From the NCBI GenBank assembly GCA_963809245.1, contig CAWEIU010000002.1:248001-312000 (forward strand): 64,000 nucleotides of DNA, in the 5' to 3' direction. A model generated the notes under the pieces. That model searched no databases. It was not told the origin of the DNA and was given only the letters and a program-made list of their open reading frames with translations. This document shows, piece by piece, positions 43,573-52,940 of the stretch (its first letter is position 1; the number at the start of each line of letters is the position of its first letter). This DNA comes from Roseiarcus sp963809245 (GTDB lineage: Bacteria > Pseudomonadota > Alphaproteobacteria > Rhizobiales > Beijerinckiaceae). The translations under genes and the position numbers were made by a program.

Positions 43573-44295
43573 ATGGAGACCTCGATGGATCAGACGAAAG
43601 CGCTGGTGTTGTTCTCCGGCGGCCAGGACTCGACGACCTGCCTCGTCTGGGCGCTCGATCGTTTCGACCGGGTCGAGACCGTCGGCTTCGATTACGGCCA
43701 GCGCAATCGGGTCGAACTCGACGTGCGCCCCCGTGTGCGCGAGGCCTTGACGCAAGCGTTTCCTCATTGGGGCCAAAAGCTTGGCGAAGACCACCGGCTG
43801 AACCTCTCTTCGCTCGCCGAGATCAGCGAAACGGCGATGACGCGGGACATGGCGATCGCGATGCAGGCGGACGGCCTGCCGAACACCTTCGTTCCCGGCC
43901 GCAATCTCCTCTTTCTGACCTTCGCCGCGGCGCTCGCCTACCGGCGCGGCCTTCGACGGCTCGTCACCGGCGTCTGCGAGACGGATTTTTCCGGATATCC
44001 CGACTGCCGCGACGACACGATCAAGGCGCTCCAAGTCGCTATAAATCTCGGCATGTCGTCACGCTTCGTGGTCGAGACGCCCCTGATGTGGATCGATAAG
44101 GCGGCGACCTGGCGGCTTGCTCGGGATCTCGGCGGCGAGACGCTGGTGTCGATCATCCGCGAGGAGACTCACACCTGCTACAACGGCGACCGCAGCCGCC
44201 GCCATGACTGGGGCTGGGGTTGCGCGGGTTGCCCGGCCTGCGATCTGCGCGCGGCGGGCTACGCCAAATTCCGCGCCGAGGAGGCCTCGGCCTGA
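43573..44295 (+). CDS. queC: 7-cyano-7-deazaguanine synthase
   Basis: ATP-dependent formation of preQ0 in the queuosine pathway. 240 residues from ATG 43573 (AGGGGCG upstream; ATG 43585 is an alternative). The PP-loop is LVLFSGGQDSTTCLVWAL. VPGRNLLFLTFAAALAYRRG and CETDFSGYPDCRDDTIKAL follow. The zinc site is HTCYNGDRS with GCAGCPACDLRAAGY. No queuosine riboswitch is visible in the 76 bases before it, and no queDE next to it. Confidence 0.96.
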   Translation: METSMDQTKALVLFSGGQDSTTCLVWALDRFDRVETVGFDYGQRNRVELDVRPRVREALTQAFPHWGQKLGEDHRLNLSSLAEISETAMTRDMAIAMQADGLPNTFVPGRNLLFLTFAAALAYRRGLRRLVTGVCETDFSGYPDCRDDTIKALQVAINLGMSSRFVVETPLMWIDKAATWRLARDLGGETLVSIIREETHTCYNGDRSRRHDWGWGCAGCPACDLRAAGYAKFRAEEASA

Positions 44296-44300
44296 TCCGT

Positions 44301-45044
44301 TCACTGGGGCGGGACGAGCGCAAAGGTCGCATTCACGCTCTCGGCGAGGCTGATCAGCCCGGGCTCGACCGGCATCGGGCTCGCCGCGGCGGTCATCATC
44401 TTGCCCCGCGGCGCAACGCGATAGGCCGGCTCTCCGCCATCGGCGCCGATCGATTGGACCGCGCCGAGCTTCATCTGGGCGCCTTCGGCGTAGAGCGAAG
44501 CGCGGTGAATCGCATTGGCGACGGCCTTGATTCGCAGCGCGTCCTCTCTTTGCTCACGATCGGAAAGGTCGAACGCGACGCCCTGGTAGGTCGCGCCGTT
44601 CTGCACCGCCTCGGCGATGAGCGCGCCGGCCTTGTCGAGCGCGCGCATTGTCACGCTCAACGTGTTGGACGCCTCATACCCCGTCAGCGTGCGCTTCACG
44701 ATCTCGTTGGTCTTCGTGTCGCGCTCCTCGCCCCAGACGGGCGAGAGCCTGAGGCCGACGGTCGCAATGTCCTTGGCGGCGACGCCCGAGGCCTTGAGAC
44801 CGTCGAGGACGGCGGTAGTCATACGAGCGTTTTCGCCCTGCGCGTCGGCCGCGGTCGGACGCTGGTCGAAGACCTCGAAACTCGCCAGAACGATGTCGGG
44901 CCGCGCCTCCTCGGTGGCGACGCCAACGACCGAGACTGTCGGCGGAGTCGGGGGCGAGGGTTGCTGGGCCCAAGCCAATTCGGCAAGCGCGAAACTCAGG
45001 ACGGCGAAAATCGGGGCAGTCTTGCGGAACAACGGAGCCTCCAT
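44301..45044 (-). CDS. Exported SIMPL-domain (DUF541) protein
   Basis: A 247-residue protein with a signal peptide (APIFAVLSFALAELAWAQ). It then shows VSVVGVATEEARPDIVLASFEV, VWGEERDTKTNEIVKRTLTGYEASNTLSV and EDALRIKAVANAIHRASLYAE, the standard SIMPL domain pattern of periplasmic proteins that can form oligomers. The role in bacteria is unclear, with links to oxidative stress in some. ATG 45044 opens the signal peptide; the frame continues upstream to 45116. It ends 5 bases before the queC stop, convergently. Confidence 0.88.
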   Translation of the reverse strand: MEAPLFRKTAPIFAVLSFALAELAWAQQPSPPTPPTVSVVGVATEEARPDIVLASFEVFDQRPTAADAQGENARMTTAVLDGLKASGVAAKDIATVGLRLSPVWGEERDTKTNEIVKRTLTGYEASNTLSVTMRALDKAGALIAEAVQNGATYQGVAFDLSDREQREDALRIKAVANAIHRASLYAEGAQMKLGAVQSIGADGGEPAYRVAPRGKMMTAAASPMPVEPGLISLAESVNATFALVPPQ

Positions 45045-45191
45045 GGCGCGTCGAGCACGCGAACCTACCAGTTTTCCAGCGCTTTGCGCGCCCAACGCGC
45101 CGCGCCGGCCGTTCATCCTAACGCGCCTTTAACCCTAACAACCTTTAATGCGGAGCGGTCCGGCGGACGCATCCGGCGGGCCGGACCTTCG

Positions 45192-45231
45192 TTGACGCCC
45201 ATATAGGCCCATGCTATCCCAAACCATCCCG
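45192..45231 (+). promoter_or_regulatory. dcw promoter with MraZ box
   Basis: CCCA occurs at 45198, 45208 and 45218, with CCCG at 45228: an exact 10-base spacing. On the minus strand this is TGGG repeated every 10 bases, the form recognised by MraZ. TTGACG (45192-45197) stands directly before it, and a weak -10 (TATCCC, 45215-45220) falls inside it, so binding would block transcription. A hairpin (GGTCCGGC 45157-45164 with GCCGGACC 45180-45187) lies just upstream. Confidence 0.82.
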
Positions 45232-45322
45232 TCAGGAGATCGTCTGATCGGTCCGTCGCCGGCGAGCGCAATCTCGCAGTCGCCGCGGCTAATTGCGCGT
45301 TGCGTTGGGGTAGGGCTGAGCC

Positions 45323-45802
45323 TTGGACCGCTTCCTCTCCCATTATACCAATCGCTTCGACGCCAAGGGGCGACTCTCGGTGCCGGCGCCCTTCCGCGCC
45401 GTGCTGGCCAAGGACGGTTTCGAGGGGATCTTCGTCCATCCCTCGCTCGACGCGCCGGCGCTGGATTGCGGCGGCGCGCGCCTGCTGAGCGAGATCAATG
45501 CGTTCCTCGAGTCGGCGCCGCTCTATTCGCAAGAGCGAGAGGATTTGGCGACGGCCCTGCTTGGCGCGAGCGAGGTGCTTCGCGTCGATTCGGAGGGACG
45601 GATCGTGTTGAGCGAGCGGCTTCGCTCGATGCTGGGCGTCAAGGACGAGGCGGCGTTCGTCGGCCATGGGCACAAGTTTCAGATTTGGGAGCCAAGTCGG
45701 TTCGCGGAGCATCTCGAGGAGGCCAAAGCCCGAGTGCGTCGCTTGAGGGCCGACTTTGGCGCGCGGCAGGCGCGAGCCGCGGCGACGGGGGCACGGGAAT
45801 GA
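45323..45802 (+). CDS. mraZ: Transcriptional regulator MraZ, TTG start
   Basis: First gene of the division/cell-wall cluster; a ring-forming AbrB-like repressor of its own operon. 159 residues with two swapped-hairpin repeats: YTNRFDAKGRLSVPAPFRAVL (residues 8-28) and VLRVDSEGRIVLSERLRSMLG (about 85-105). The start is TTG at 45323, giving MDRFLSHY, the family's usual beginning, with AGGG 8-12 bases before it. The C-terminal extension is Ala/Arg-rich. Stop overlaps rsmH as ATGA. Confidence 0.94.
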   Translation: MDRFLSHYTNRFDAKGRLSVPAPFRAVLAKDGFEGIFVHPSLDAPALDCGGARLLSEINAFLESAPLYSQEREDLATALLGASEVLRVDSEGRIVLSERLRSMLGVKDEAAFVGHGHKFQIWEPSRFAEHLEEAKARVRRLRADFGARQARAAATGARE

Positions 45803-46836
45803 GCGCGAGTCGCGGCGAGATCGCGGTCGCCGCCGGCGGACCGGCTCGCCACATTCCTGTGCTGCTCGCCGAGGCGCTCGAGGCGTTGAACGTCAAAACC
45901 GACGGTCTCTACCTCGACGGCACCTTCGGCGCCGGCGGCTATACGCGCGCTCTGCTCGATCGCGGCGCGCGTGTGATCGCCGTCGATCGCGACCCTTCCG
46001 CCATCGCGGCCGGCCATGCGCTCGTCACAGCTTCGCAAGGGCGCCTCACGCTGGCCCAAGGCCGCTTCGGCGATCTCGACGCGCTCGCGCGCGTGGCCGG
46101 GCTCGGGCCGCTCGACGGCGTTGCGCTCGATATCGGCGTCTCCTCGATGCAGTTCGACGAAGCCGAGCGCGGCTTCTCGCTGCGCGTCGACGCGCCGCTC
46201 GACATGCGCATGGAGGCTGCGGGCCGCAGCGCCGCCGACATCCTGCGCGAGGACGACGAAGCGACGATCGCCGACATCCTCTATCATTTCGGCGAGGAAC
46301 GCGCCGCGCGGCGCATCGCGCGGGCCGTCGTCGCCGACCGCAAGACGGCGCCCTACGTCTCGACCCGGCAGTTCGCCGAGATGATCGCCCGCGTCGCGCC
46401 GGCGCGGCCGGGCGAATTGACTCATCCCGCGACGCGCGCATTCCAGGCGCTGCGCATCGCCGTCAACGACGAACTCAGCCAATTGCTGCGCGGGCTCGAG
46501 GCGGCGGAGCGGGCGCTCGCGCCGGGCGGACGGCTCGTCGTGGTGACGTTCCATTCGCTTGAAGACCGCATCGTCAAGCAGTTCTTCGCGCGCCGGTCCG
46601 GCCGCGGCCGGGCGGTCTCGCGCCTGCTGCCGGGCGAGCCAGCGCCCGAGGCGCCGACCTTCGCGGTTCCGCAGGGGCAGCCGGTCTTGCCGAGCGAGGG
46701 CGAGCTCGCCGCCAATTCGCGCGCTCGTTCGGCCAAATTGCGCTTCGGCGAGCGGACGCAAGCGCCCGCGCGCGGCCGGGACGCGGCGATCGAGGCATTG
46801 ACGCGCTTGCCCTCGGCGCGCGAGAGGAGAGGCTGA
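45799..46836 (+). CDS. rsmH: 16S rRNA (cytosine1402-N4)-methyltransferase
   Basis: Methylates C1402 in the ribosomal P site. 345 residues from ATG 45799. Seen: HIPVLLAEALEAL, LYLDGTFGAGGYTRALLDRG (SAM loop), DGVALDIGVSSMQFDEAERGFS, HPATRAFQALRIAVNDEL and VVTFHSLEDRIVKQFF. Second gene of the dcw operon, one-base overlap with ftsL. Confidence 0.97.
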   Translation: MSASRGEIAVAAGGPARHIPVLLAEALEALNVKTDGLYLDGTFGAGGYTRALLDRGARVIAVDRDPSAIAAGHALVTASQGRLTLAQGRFGDLDALARVAGLGPLDGVALDIGVSSMQFDEAERGFSLRVDAPLDMRMEAAGRSAADILREDDEATIADILYHFGEERAARRIARAVVADRKTAPYVSTRQFAEMIARVAPARPGELTHPATRAFQALRIAVNDELSQLLRGLEAAERALAPGGRLVVVTFHSLEDRIVKQFFARRSGRGRAVSRLLPGEPAPEAPTFAVPQGQPVLPSEGELAANSRARSAKLRFGERTQAPARGRDAAIEALTRLPSARERRG

Positions 46837-47219
46837 TGTGGCGGTTTCTTCACGTCGCCGCCATCGGCGCGCTGATCGCTTCGGCGGCCTATGTCTACAG
46901 CGTCAAGTACCAGACGATTTACGCCTCCGAGCAGATCGTCAAAACGCGCCACCTCATCAACAAGGAGCGCGACGCGATCCGTCTTCTGCGCGCGGAATAC
47001 GCGCATCTGATCCGGCCGGATCGTCTCCAAGCGCTCGCCGACAAGCAACTCGACATGCAGCCGCTCGCGCTCAATCAGATCGTCAAGGCGGACGACCTGC
47101 CGGAACGCACGGCCAGAGTCGATTCGATTGGCCGCAAGCTCGAATCGCTGGGCCTGCTCGGGCAATCCGCGACCCCTAGCGCCGGCGCCGCCGGCGGCGC
47201 GACGCCTTCGGTGAGGTAG
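46836..47219 (+). CDS. ftsL: Cell division protein FtsL-like
   Basis: A small bitopic septum protein, 127 residues. One membrane segment at the start (RFLHVAAIGALIASAAYVYS), then a coiled coil (QIVKTRHLINKERDAIRLLRAEYAHL) and RPDRLQALADKQLDMQPL, the alphaproteobacterial FtsL pattern. Works with FtsB/FtsQ. Identity rests on this pattern and on its position between rsmH and ftsI. Confidence 0.9.
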   Translation: MWRFLHVAAIGALIASAAYVYSVKYQTIYASEQIVKTRHLINKERDAIRLLRAEYAHLIRPDRLQALADKQLDMQPLALNQIVKADDLPERTARVDSIGRKLESLGLLGQSATPSAGAAGGATPSVR

Positions 47220-47222
47220 GGA

Positions 47223-48995
47223 ATGTCCGACACGTCCTCGACCGAGAAGACCCCGAGCCCGAGCCGGCTCGCGCGCGCCAAGACTCTCGTGCGCGATCTC
47301 TTCTCGACCCGCCTCGACAAGAGCTCGGGCCGCATCCGCCTCATCGCGTTGGCGATGACTGCTGCTTACTTCGGCATCGCCGTCAAGCTCGTCGTGCTCG
47401 GTGTCTCCCACGAACCGCCGCAGTCGCTGAAAGCGGCGGCCGACCAGGCCGCTTCGGGCGCGCGGCCGGATCTGCTGGATCGCAACGGGGAAATCCTCGC
47501 GACCGACGTCAAGACGATGTCCGTCTTCGCCGACCCGCGCCGCATCATCGACAAGGATGAGGCCGTCGAGCTCATCACCGCCGTGCTGCCCGACGTCGAC
47601 GCCAAGGAGCTGCGCGAGCGCCTCGACTCGAAGAAAGGCTTCGTCTGGGTGAAGCGCCAGGTCACCCAGAAGGAACAGGACGAAATTTTCCATCTCGGCC
47701 TGCCGGGGATCGGCTTCTTCCCCGAGAACAAGCGCATCTATCCCAACGGCCCGATCGGCGCGCATGTGATCGGCTTCGTCGACAAGGACAACATCGGCAT
47801 CGCCGGCATGGAGAAATATCTCGACGAGCAGAGCCTGACCGATCCGCACGTGCCGGGCTTCACCGTCGATCGCGCCGCCTTGAAGCCGGTCCGCCTGTCG
47901 CTCGATCTGAGGGCGACGCATGCCCTGCGCGACGAACTTATCGCCGGCATGGAGAAGTTCCGCGCCAAGGCGGGGGCGGGGGCGATCATCGACGTCAACA
48001 CGGGCGAGATCATCGCCCTCGAATCGCTGCCCGACTTCGACCCCAATGAGCCGGCTGATGCGAAGGATCCGGACAAGATCAATCGCGTCAACGTCGGCGT
48101 CTACGAAATGGGATCGACCTTCAAGGCGCTGTCGATCGCCATGGCGCTGGACGCGGGCAAGGTGAACCTCAATACTGAGATCGACGCGCGCGAAAGCTTG
48201 CGCTACGGGCACTTCACGATTCACGACTTCCACGCCACGCATCGCATGCTGAGCGTGCCCGAGGTGTTCACCCACTCCTCGAACATCGGCACTGCCCGCA
48301 TGGCGCTGATGGTGGGCGTCGAGGCGCATAAGGCGTTCTTGAGGAAGATGGGACAGCTCGACCGGCTGCGCACCGAATTGCCGGAAAGCGCCGAGCCGCT
48401 GGTGCCTAAGCATTGGGGCGAACTGAACACGATGACCATCGCTTTCGGCCAGGGCCTCAACGTCGCGCCGATCCAGGCGCTGATGGCCGTCGCCGCGCTG
48501 GTCAATGGCGGCAACCTGATGACGCCGACCTTCCTGCCCCGCACGCAGGAGGAGGCGGCGGCCGTGTCCCATCGCGTCGTCAGCGCGCAGACCTCCGAAT
48601 CGATCCGCTACCTCATGCGCTCCAATGCGACGCACGGCTCGGCCGGTTTCGCCAACATTCCCGGCTATTACGTCGGCGGAAAGACGGGCACCGCCGACAA
48701 GATCGTGCATGGTCACTACGACCACGACAAGGTGTTCACGACCTTCATGGCGATGACGCCGGCCGACAAGCCGAAGTACCTCTATCTCGTGATGTACGAC
48801 GAGCCGCAGGGGCTGCCGCAGGACGGCGGCTATCACACCGCGGCGTGGAACGCGGGCCGGGTCACGGGCCGCTTGATCGAGCGGATCGAGCCGCTGGAAG
48901 GCCGCCCGCCGGCTCAGAAGTTCCCCGACCAGCCGTTCCCGATCATCGCGCGGCTCGGCTATGGCGCCGACGCGGACAGGGTGGGCAAGGAGTGA
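47223..48995 (+). CDS. ftsI: Septal peptidoglycan transpeptidase FtsI (PBP3)
   Basis: A class B penicillin-binding protein, 590 residues. N-terminal membrane anchor (LIALAMTAAYFGIAVKLVVL), pedestal domain (RPDLLDRNGEILATDV, YPNGPIGAHVIGFVD), then the transpeptidase motifs: the active-site serine in MGSTFKAL (about residue 299), SSN in THSSNIGTARM, and KTG in GGKTGTADK. Its stop overlaps murE's GTG start. Confidence 0.97.
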   Translation: MSDTSSTEKTPSPSRLARAKTLVRDLFSTRLDKSSGRIRLIALAMTAAYFGIAVKLVVLGVSHEPPQSLKAAADQAASGARPDLLDRNGEILATDVKTMSVFADPRRIIDKDEAVELITAVLPDVDAKELRERLDSKKGFVWVKRQVTQKEQDEIFHLGLPGIGFFPENKRIYPNGPIGAHVIGFVDKDNIGIAGMEKYLDEQSLTDPHVPGFTVDRAALKPVRLSLDLRATHALRDELIAGMEKFRAKAGAGAIIDVNTGEIIALESLPDFDPNEPADAKDPDKINRVNVGVYEMGSTFKALSIAMALDAGKVNLNTEIDARESLRYGHFTIHDFHATHRMLSVPEVFTHSSNIGTARMALMVGVEAHKAFLRKMGQLDRLRTELPESAEPLVPKHWGELNTMTIAFGQGLNVAPIQALMAVAALVNGGNLMTPTFLPRTQEEAAAVSHRVVSAQTSESIRYLMRSNATHGSAGFANIPGYYVGGKTGTADKIVHGHYDHDKVFTTFMAMTPADKPKYLYLVMYDEPQGLPQDGGYHTAAWNAGRVTGRLIERIEPLEGRPPAQKFPDQPFPIIARLGYGADADRVGKE

Positions 48996-50431
48996 AGCGG
49001 CTCGGCGACATCCTCGACCTCATCGGAGCGGACGCCGCGCTGGCGTCGCGCGAGATCGGCGGTCTTTGCGTCGACAGCCGCAAGGCCAAGCTCGGCGACG
49101 TCTTCTTTGCGCTCGCCGGGACGAAGAGCGACGGCCTCGCCTTCGCCGCCGAGGCCGCCGCGCGCGGCGCCAGCGTTATCGTCGGCGAGCGGGCGCCGGA
49201 TTTCGCTGCGACGTTCGTGCGCGCCGCCGACGCCCGGGCGGCGCTTGCGCTCGCCGCGACCCGCTTCTATCCCCGCCAGCCTGAGCGCATCGTCGCGATC
49301 ACCGGAACCAGCGGCAAGACCTCCGTCGCCGCCTTTGTCAGGCAAATCTGGGCGACGCTCGGCTACGAGGCCGCATCGCTCGGCACGCTCGGCGTCGTCT
49401 CGCGTCTGCTCAGCCTGTACGGTTCGCTGACGACGCCGGACCCGATCGCCCTGCACGAGACGCTGGACCGCCTCGCGGCGAACGGCGTGACGCATCTCGC
49501 GCTCGAGGCCTCGTCGCACGGCCTCGACCAGAAGCGTCTCGACGGCGTTCGCTTCGCCGCCGGCGCGTTCACCAACCTGTCGCGCGATCACATGGATTAT
49601 CACGCAACCGTCGAGGGCTATCTCGCCGCCAAGCTGCGTCTGTTTCGCGAGTTGCTGCCAGCGGGCGCGCCGGCGGTGGTCAATGCCGACAGCGACGTCG
49701 CGCCGCGCGTGGCTGAGGCTGCGAAGGCGTGCGGTCTAAGCGTTTTCACGGTCGGCGCGCGCGGCGATCAGCTTCGGTTGCTCTCGGCGGACCGCGAGGG
49801 CTTTTCGACGCGCATCGCCTTTGAGCACAACGCAAGTCGATTCGAGGCGCTCCTGCCGTTGCCGGGCGATTTCCAGGTCTCCAACGCGCTCGTCGCGGCT
49901 GGCCTCTGCATCGCCTTGGGGGCGGATCCCGCGGCAGTGGCGCGCGCGCTCGAGACGCTCGACGGTGCGCCCGGCCGCCTCGAGCGCGTCGGCGAAAAGA
50001 ATGGCGCGCCGGTCTTCGTCGACTACGCCCACAAGCCCGACGCTTTGGAGAAGACGCTCGCCGCCCTGCGTCCCTTCGTGCGCGGTCGGCTCGTCGTCGT
50101 GTTCGGCTGCGGCGGCGACCGCGATCCCGGCAAGCGGCCGATGATGGGCGCGATCGCCTCGCGCGGCGCGGACATCGTGATCGTCACCGACGACAATCCG
50201 CGCTCGGAGGATCCTGCGACGATTCGCGTCGCAATCCTCGCCGCGGCCCAAGGGGCGCGCGAAATTGCCGACCGCGCGGAGGCGATTCGCGCCGGAATCG
50301 CCGTGCTTGAGCCGGACGACGCGCTCGTCGTCGCCGGCAAAGGTCATGAAACGGGCCAAATCATCGGGGAACGGACGCTGCCGTTTTCCGACGCCGAAGT
50401 GGCGCGGTCGGCGCTGCAGGAGGTGGCATGA
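48992..50431 (+). CDS. murE: UDP-MurNAc-tripeptide synthetase (meso-DAP adding)
   Basis: Adds the third residue to the cell-wall precursor. 479 residues from a GTG overlapping the ftsI stop. Seen: LCVDSRKAKLGDVFFALAG, ATP loop ITGTSGKTSVAAFV, TTPDPIALHETL, SSHGLDQKRLDGVRF and FTNLSRDHMDYHAT. DDNPRSEDP is the motif that selects meso-diaminopimelate over lysine, so the wall should be DAP-type. Cytoplasmic. Confidence 0.97.
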   Translation: MKRLGDILDLIGADAALASREIGGLCVDSRKAKLGDVFFALAGTKSDGLAFAAEAAARGASVIVGERAPDFAATFVRAADARAALALAATRFYPRQPERIVAITGTSGKTSVAAFVRQIWATLGYEAASLGTLGVVSRLLSLYGSLTTPDPIALHETLDRLAANGVTHLALEASSHGLDQKRLDGVRFAAGAFTNLSRDHMDYHATVEGYLAAKLRLFRELLPAGAPAVVNADSDVAPRVAEAAKACGLSVFTVGARGDQLRLLSADREGFSTRIAFEHNASRFEALLPLPGDFQVSNALVAAGLCIALGADPAAVARALETLDGAPGRLERVGEKNGAPVFVDYAHKPDALEKTLAALRPFVRGRLVVVFGCGGDRDPGKRPMMGAIASRGADIVIVTDDNPRSEDPATIRVAILAAAQGAREIADRAEAIRAGIAVLEPDDALVVAGKGHETGQIIGERTLPFSDAEVARSALQEVA

Positions 50432-51846
50432 ACGAAGCGCTGTGGACCGAGGACGAACTGACGGGCGTCTTAGGGCCGCCGAGCGCGCCCTTGGCCGCGC
50501 CGGTCGCGGGCGTCTCGATCGACACCCGCACGTTGCAGCCGGACGACCTTTTCGTCGCCATCAAGGGCGAGGTCCACGACGGCCATGACCATGTCGCGCG
50601 CGCCTTCGAGGCGGGCGCCGCGGCAGCGGTGATTGCGCGGCCGCGCAATGGCGACCTCGTCGCGCACGAGCCGACCTTCGGGGTCGAGGACACATTGCGC
50701 GCCCTCGAGGCGCTGGGGCGCGCCGCCCGCGCCCGCACCGCCGCGAAAATCGTCGCCGTCACCGGCTCGGTCGGCAAGACCAGCGCCAAGGAAATGCTGC
50801 GCGTCGCGCTGGCCAGGAGCGGTTCGACGCACGCCTCCGTCGCCTCGTACAACAATCATTGGGGCGTGCCGCTGACCCTCGCGCGAATGCCCGCCGCGAC
50901 GGCGTTCGGCGTGATCGAAATCGGCATGAATCACGCTGGCGAAATTACGCCGCTCGTCGCGATGGCGCGTCCGCATGTCGCGCTGGTGACGACGATCGCC
51001 CCGGTTCACATCGAACATCTCGGCTCGATCGAGGAGATCGCCGACGCCAAGGCCGAGATCTTTTCCGCCTTCGAGCCAGATGCGACAGCCGTTCTCAATC
51101 GCGACGCGCCGCAGTTCGCGCGGCTCGAAAGCGCCGCCAAGGCGCGCGGCGCGCGGGTGCTGAGCTTCGGCGCGGAAGCGGGCTGCGATGCGAGGCTCGT
51201 CGAGGCGCGCGACGAAGCGGGCGGAAGCCGGGTGCGCGCGCATGTTCTTGGCCGCGATCTCCTGTTTTCACTCGGCGCGCCGGGCGTTCACATGGCGCAA
51301 AACGCGCTCGGGGCGCTGCTCGCCGCGGCGGCGCTCGGGGCGGACCTCGAGGTCTCGGCCGCCGCGCTCGCCGATTTCGCGCCCCAGAAGGGGCGCGGCG
51401 AGCGCTTCACGCTCAATAGCGCAACCGGGCCCTTCACCGTCATCGACGAGAGCTACAACGCCAATCCGGCTTCGATGCGCGCCGCCTTGGCGCTGCTCGG
51501 CGCGGCGCGGCCGGCCCAAGGGGGACGGCGCATCGCCGTCATCGGCGACATGCTGGAGCTCGGAGCCGACGGCGCGGCGATGCATGCGGCTTTGGCCGAC
51601 ACGCTCGGCGTCAATAGCGTCGATCTTCTTTTCGGCGCGGGACCGCTGACCCGCGCGCTCTATGACGCGGCCCCCGCGCCCATGCGCGCGGCGTGGGCTG
51701 AGCGTTCGCGGGATATTCAGGACGAACTGGCGAATGCGCTGCGCGGCGGCGACGTGGTGATGATCAAGGGCTCCAACGGCAGCCGCATGGGGCCGATCGT
51801 CGTCGCTCTTCGGGAGCGTTTTTCGTCCGCTCAGGCGCGGCAATAG
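50428..51846 (+). CDS. murF: UDP-MurNAc-tripeptide:D-Ala-D-Ala ligase
   Basis: Adds D-Ala-D-Ala to complete the pentapeptide. 472 residues. Seen: VAGVSIDTRTLQPDDLFVAIKG, ATP loop VAVTGSVGKTSAKEMLR, YNNHWGVPLTLARMP, IEIGMNHAGEI and DESYNANPASMRAAL, all standard for MurF. ATG overlaps the murE stop as ATGA. Confidence 0.97.
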   Translation: MNEALWTEDELTGVLGPPSAPLAAPVAGVSIDTRTLQPDDLFVAIKGEVHDGHDHVARAFEAGAAAAVIARPRNGDLVAHEPTFGVEDTLRALEALGRAARARTAAKIVAVTGSVGKTSAKEMLRVALARSGSTHASVASYNNHWGVPLTLARMPAATAFGVIEIGMNHAGEITPLVAMARPHVALVTTIAPVHIEHLGSIEEIADAKAEIFSAFEPDATAVLNRDAPQFARLESAAKARGARVLSFGAEAGCDARLVEARDEAGGSRVRAHVLGRDLLFSLGAPGVHMAQNALGALLAAAALGADLEVSAAALADFAPQKGRGERFTLNSATGPFTVIDESYNANPASMRAALALLGAARPAQGGRRIAVIGDMLELGADGAAMHAALADTLGVNSVDLLFGAGPLTRALYDAAPAPMRAAWAERSRDIQDELANALRGGDVVMIKGSNGSRMGPIVVALRERFSSAQARQ

Positions 51847-51855
51847 GAAACATCG

Positions 51856-52938
51856 ATGCTGACTTGGCTGGCAGACTTCGCGCATGTTGCGACGATCTTC
51901 AACCTCTTCCGCTACCTCACCTTCCGCACGCTCGGCGCTGCGACGACGGGATTGCTGCTGGTCTTCTTCTTCGGGCCGATGATCATCTCGGCTCTACGCC
52001 TGAAGCAGGGCAAGGGCCAGCCGATCCGCGCCGACGGGCCGGCGTCACATCTTCTCACCAAGAAGGGCACGCCGACGATGGGCGGCCTGATGATCCTATT
52101 CGGGCTCATCGCCTCGTCGCTACTCTGGGCGAGCTTCGAGAGCCCCTATGTCTGGATCGTGCTGTTCGTCACGATCGGCTTCGGCGCGATCGGCTTCTAC
52201 GACGACTATCTCAAAGTGACGAAGCAGTCCCATCGCGGCTTTTCCGGCCGCGCCCGGCTCGCGGGCGAGTTCGTCATCGCGGCGATCGCCTGCTACGCGA
52301 TGATGCAAACCGGCCTGGTCGGTGCGACGTCGCTCGCCGTGCCGTTCGTCAACGGCTACGTGCTCGATCTCGGCTGGGGCTTCCTGCTGTTCGGCCCCTT
52401 CGTGATCGTCGCCTTCGGCAACGCGGTCAACCTGACCGACGGCCTCGACGGCCTCGCCATCGTGCCCGTCATGATCGCGGCGGCGACGCTCGGCCTGATC
52501 GCCTATTTCGCCGGCAACGAGCTTTATTCGCGCTACCTCCTCATCAACCACGTTCGCTATGCGGGCGACCTGATGGTGGTATGCGGCGCGCTGGTCGGCG
52601 CCGGCGTCGGCTTCCTCTGGTTCAATGCGCCGCCGGCGCAGATCTTCATGGGCGACACCGGTTCGCTCGCGCTCGGCGGCCTGCTCGGCGCAATGGCGGT
52701 GGCGGTGAAGCACGAGATCGTGCTGGCGATCATCGGCGGCCTGTTCGTGGTGGAGGCGCTGTCGGTCGTCGTGCAGGTCGCCTCGTTCAAGCTGACCGGT
52801 AAGCGCGTCTTTCGCATGGCGCCGATTCATCACCATTTCGAGCAGCTCGGCTGGTCGGAGCCGCAGATCGTCATGCGGTTCTGGATCGTCGCTTTCGTGC
52901 TCGCGATGGTCGGCCTCTCGACGTTGAAGTTGAGGTGA
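51856..52938 (+). CDS. mraY: Phospho-MurNAc-pentapeptide translocase
   Basis: Makes lipid I by moving phospho-MurNAc-pentapeptide to undecaprenyl phosphate. 360 residues, about ten helices. Seen: GPASHLLTKKGTPTMGGLMIL, GFYDDYLKVTKQSHRGFSGR (catalytic Asp pair), NAVNLTDGLDGLA, MGDTGSLALGG and RMAPIHHHFE, the HHH loop. Inner membrane. Overlaps or abuts murD at its stop. Confidence 0.98.
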   Translation: MLTWLADFAHVATIFNLFRYLTFRTLGAATTGLLLVFFFGPMIISALRLKQGKGQPIRADGPASHLLTKKGTPTMGGLMILFGLIASSLLWASFESPYVWIVLFVTIGFGAIGFYDDYLKVTKQSHRGFSGRARLAGEFVIAAIACYAMMQTGLVGATSLAVPFVNGYVLDLGWGFLLFGPFVIVAFGNAVNLTDGLDGLAIVPVMIAAATLGLIAYFAGNELYSRYLLINHVRYAGDLMVVCGALVGAGVGFLWFNAPPAQIFMGDTGSLALGGLLGAMAVAVKHEIVLAIIGGLFVVEALSVVVQVASFKLTGKRVFRMAPIHHHFEQLGWSEPQIVMRFWIVAFVLAMVGLSTLKLR

Positions 52939-52940
52939 GC

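Noticed and set aside
46422..48836. Long minus-strand open frame opposite rsmH, ftsL and ftsI
   Set aside because: Same reason; the dcw genes on the plus strand are complete and the antisense product has no recognisable features.
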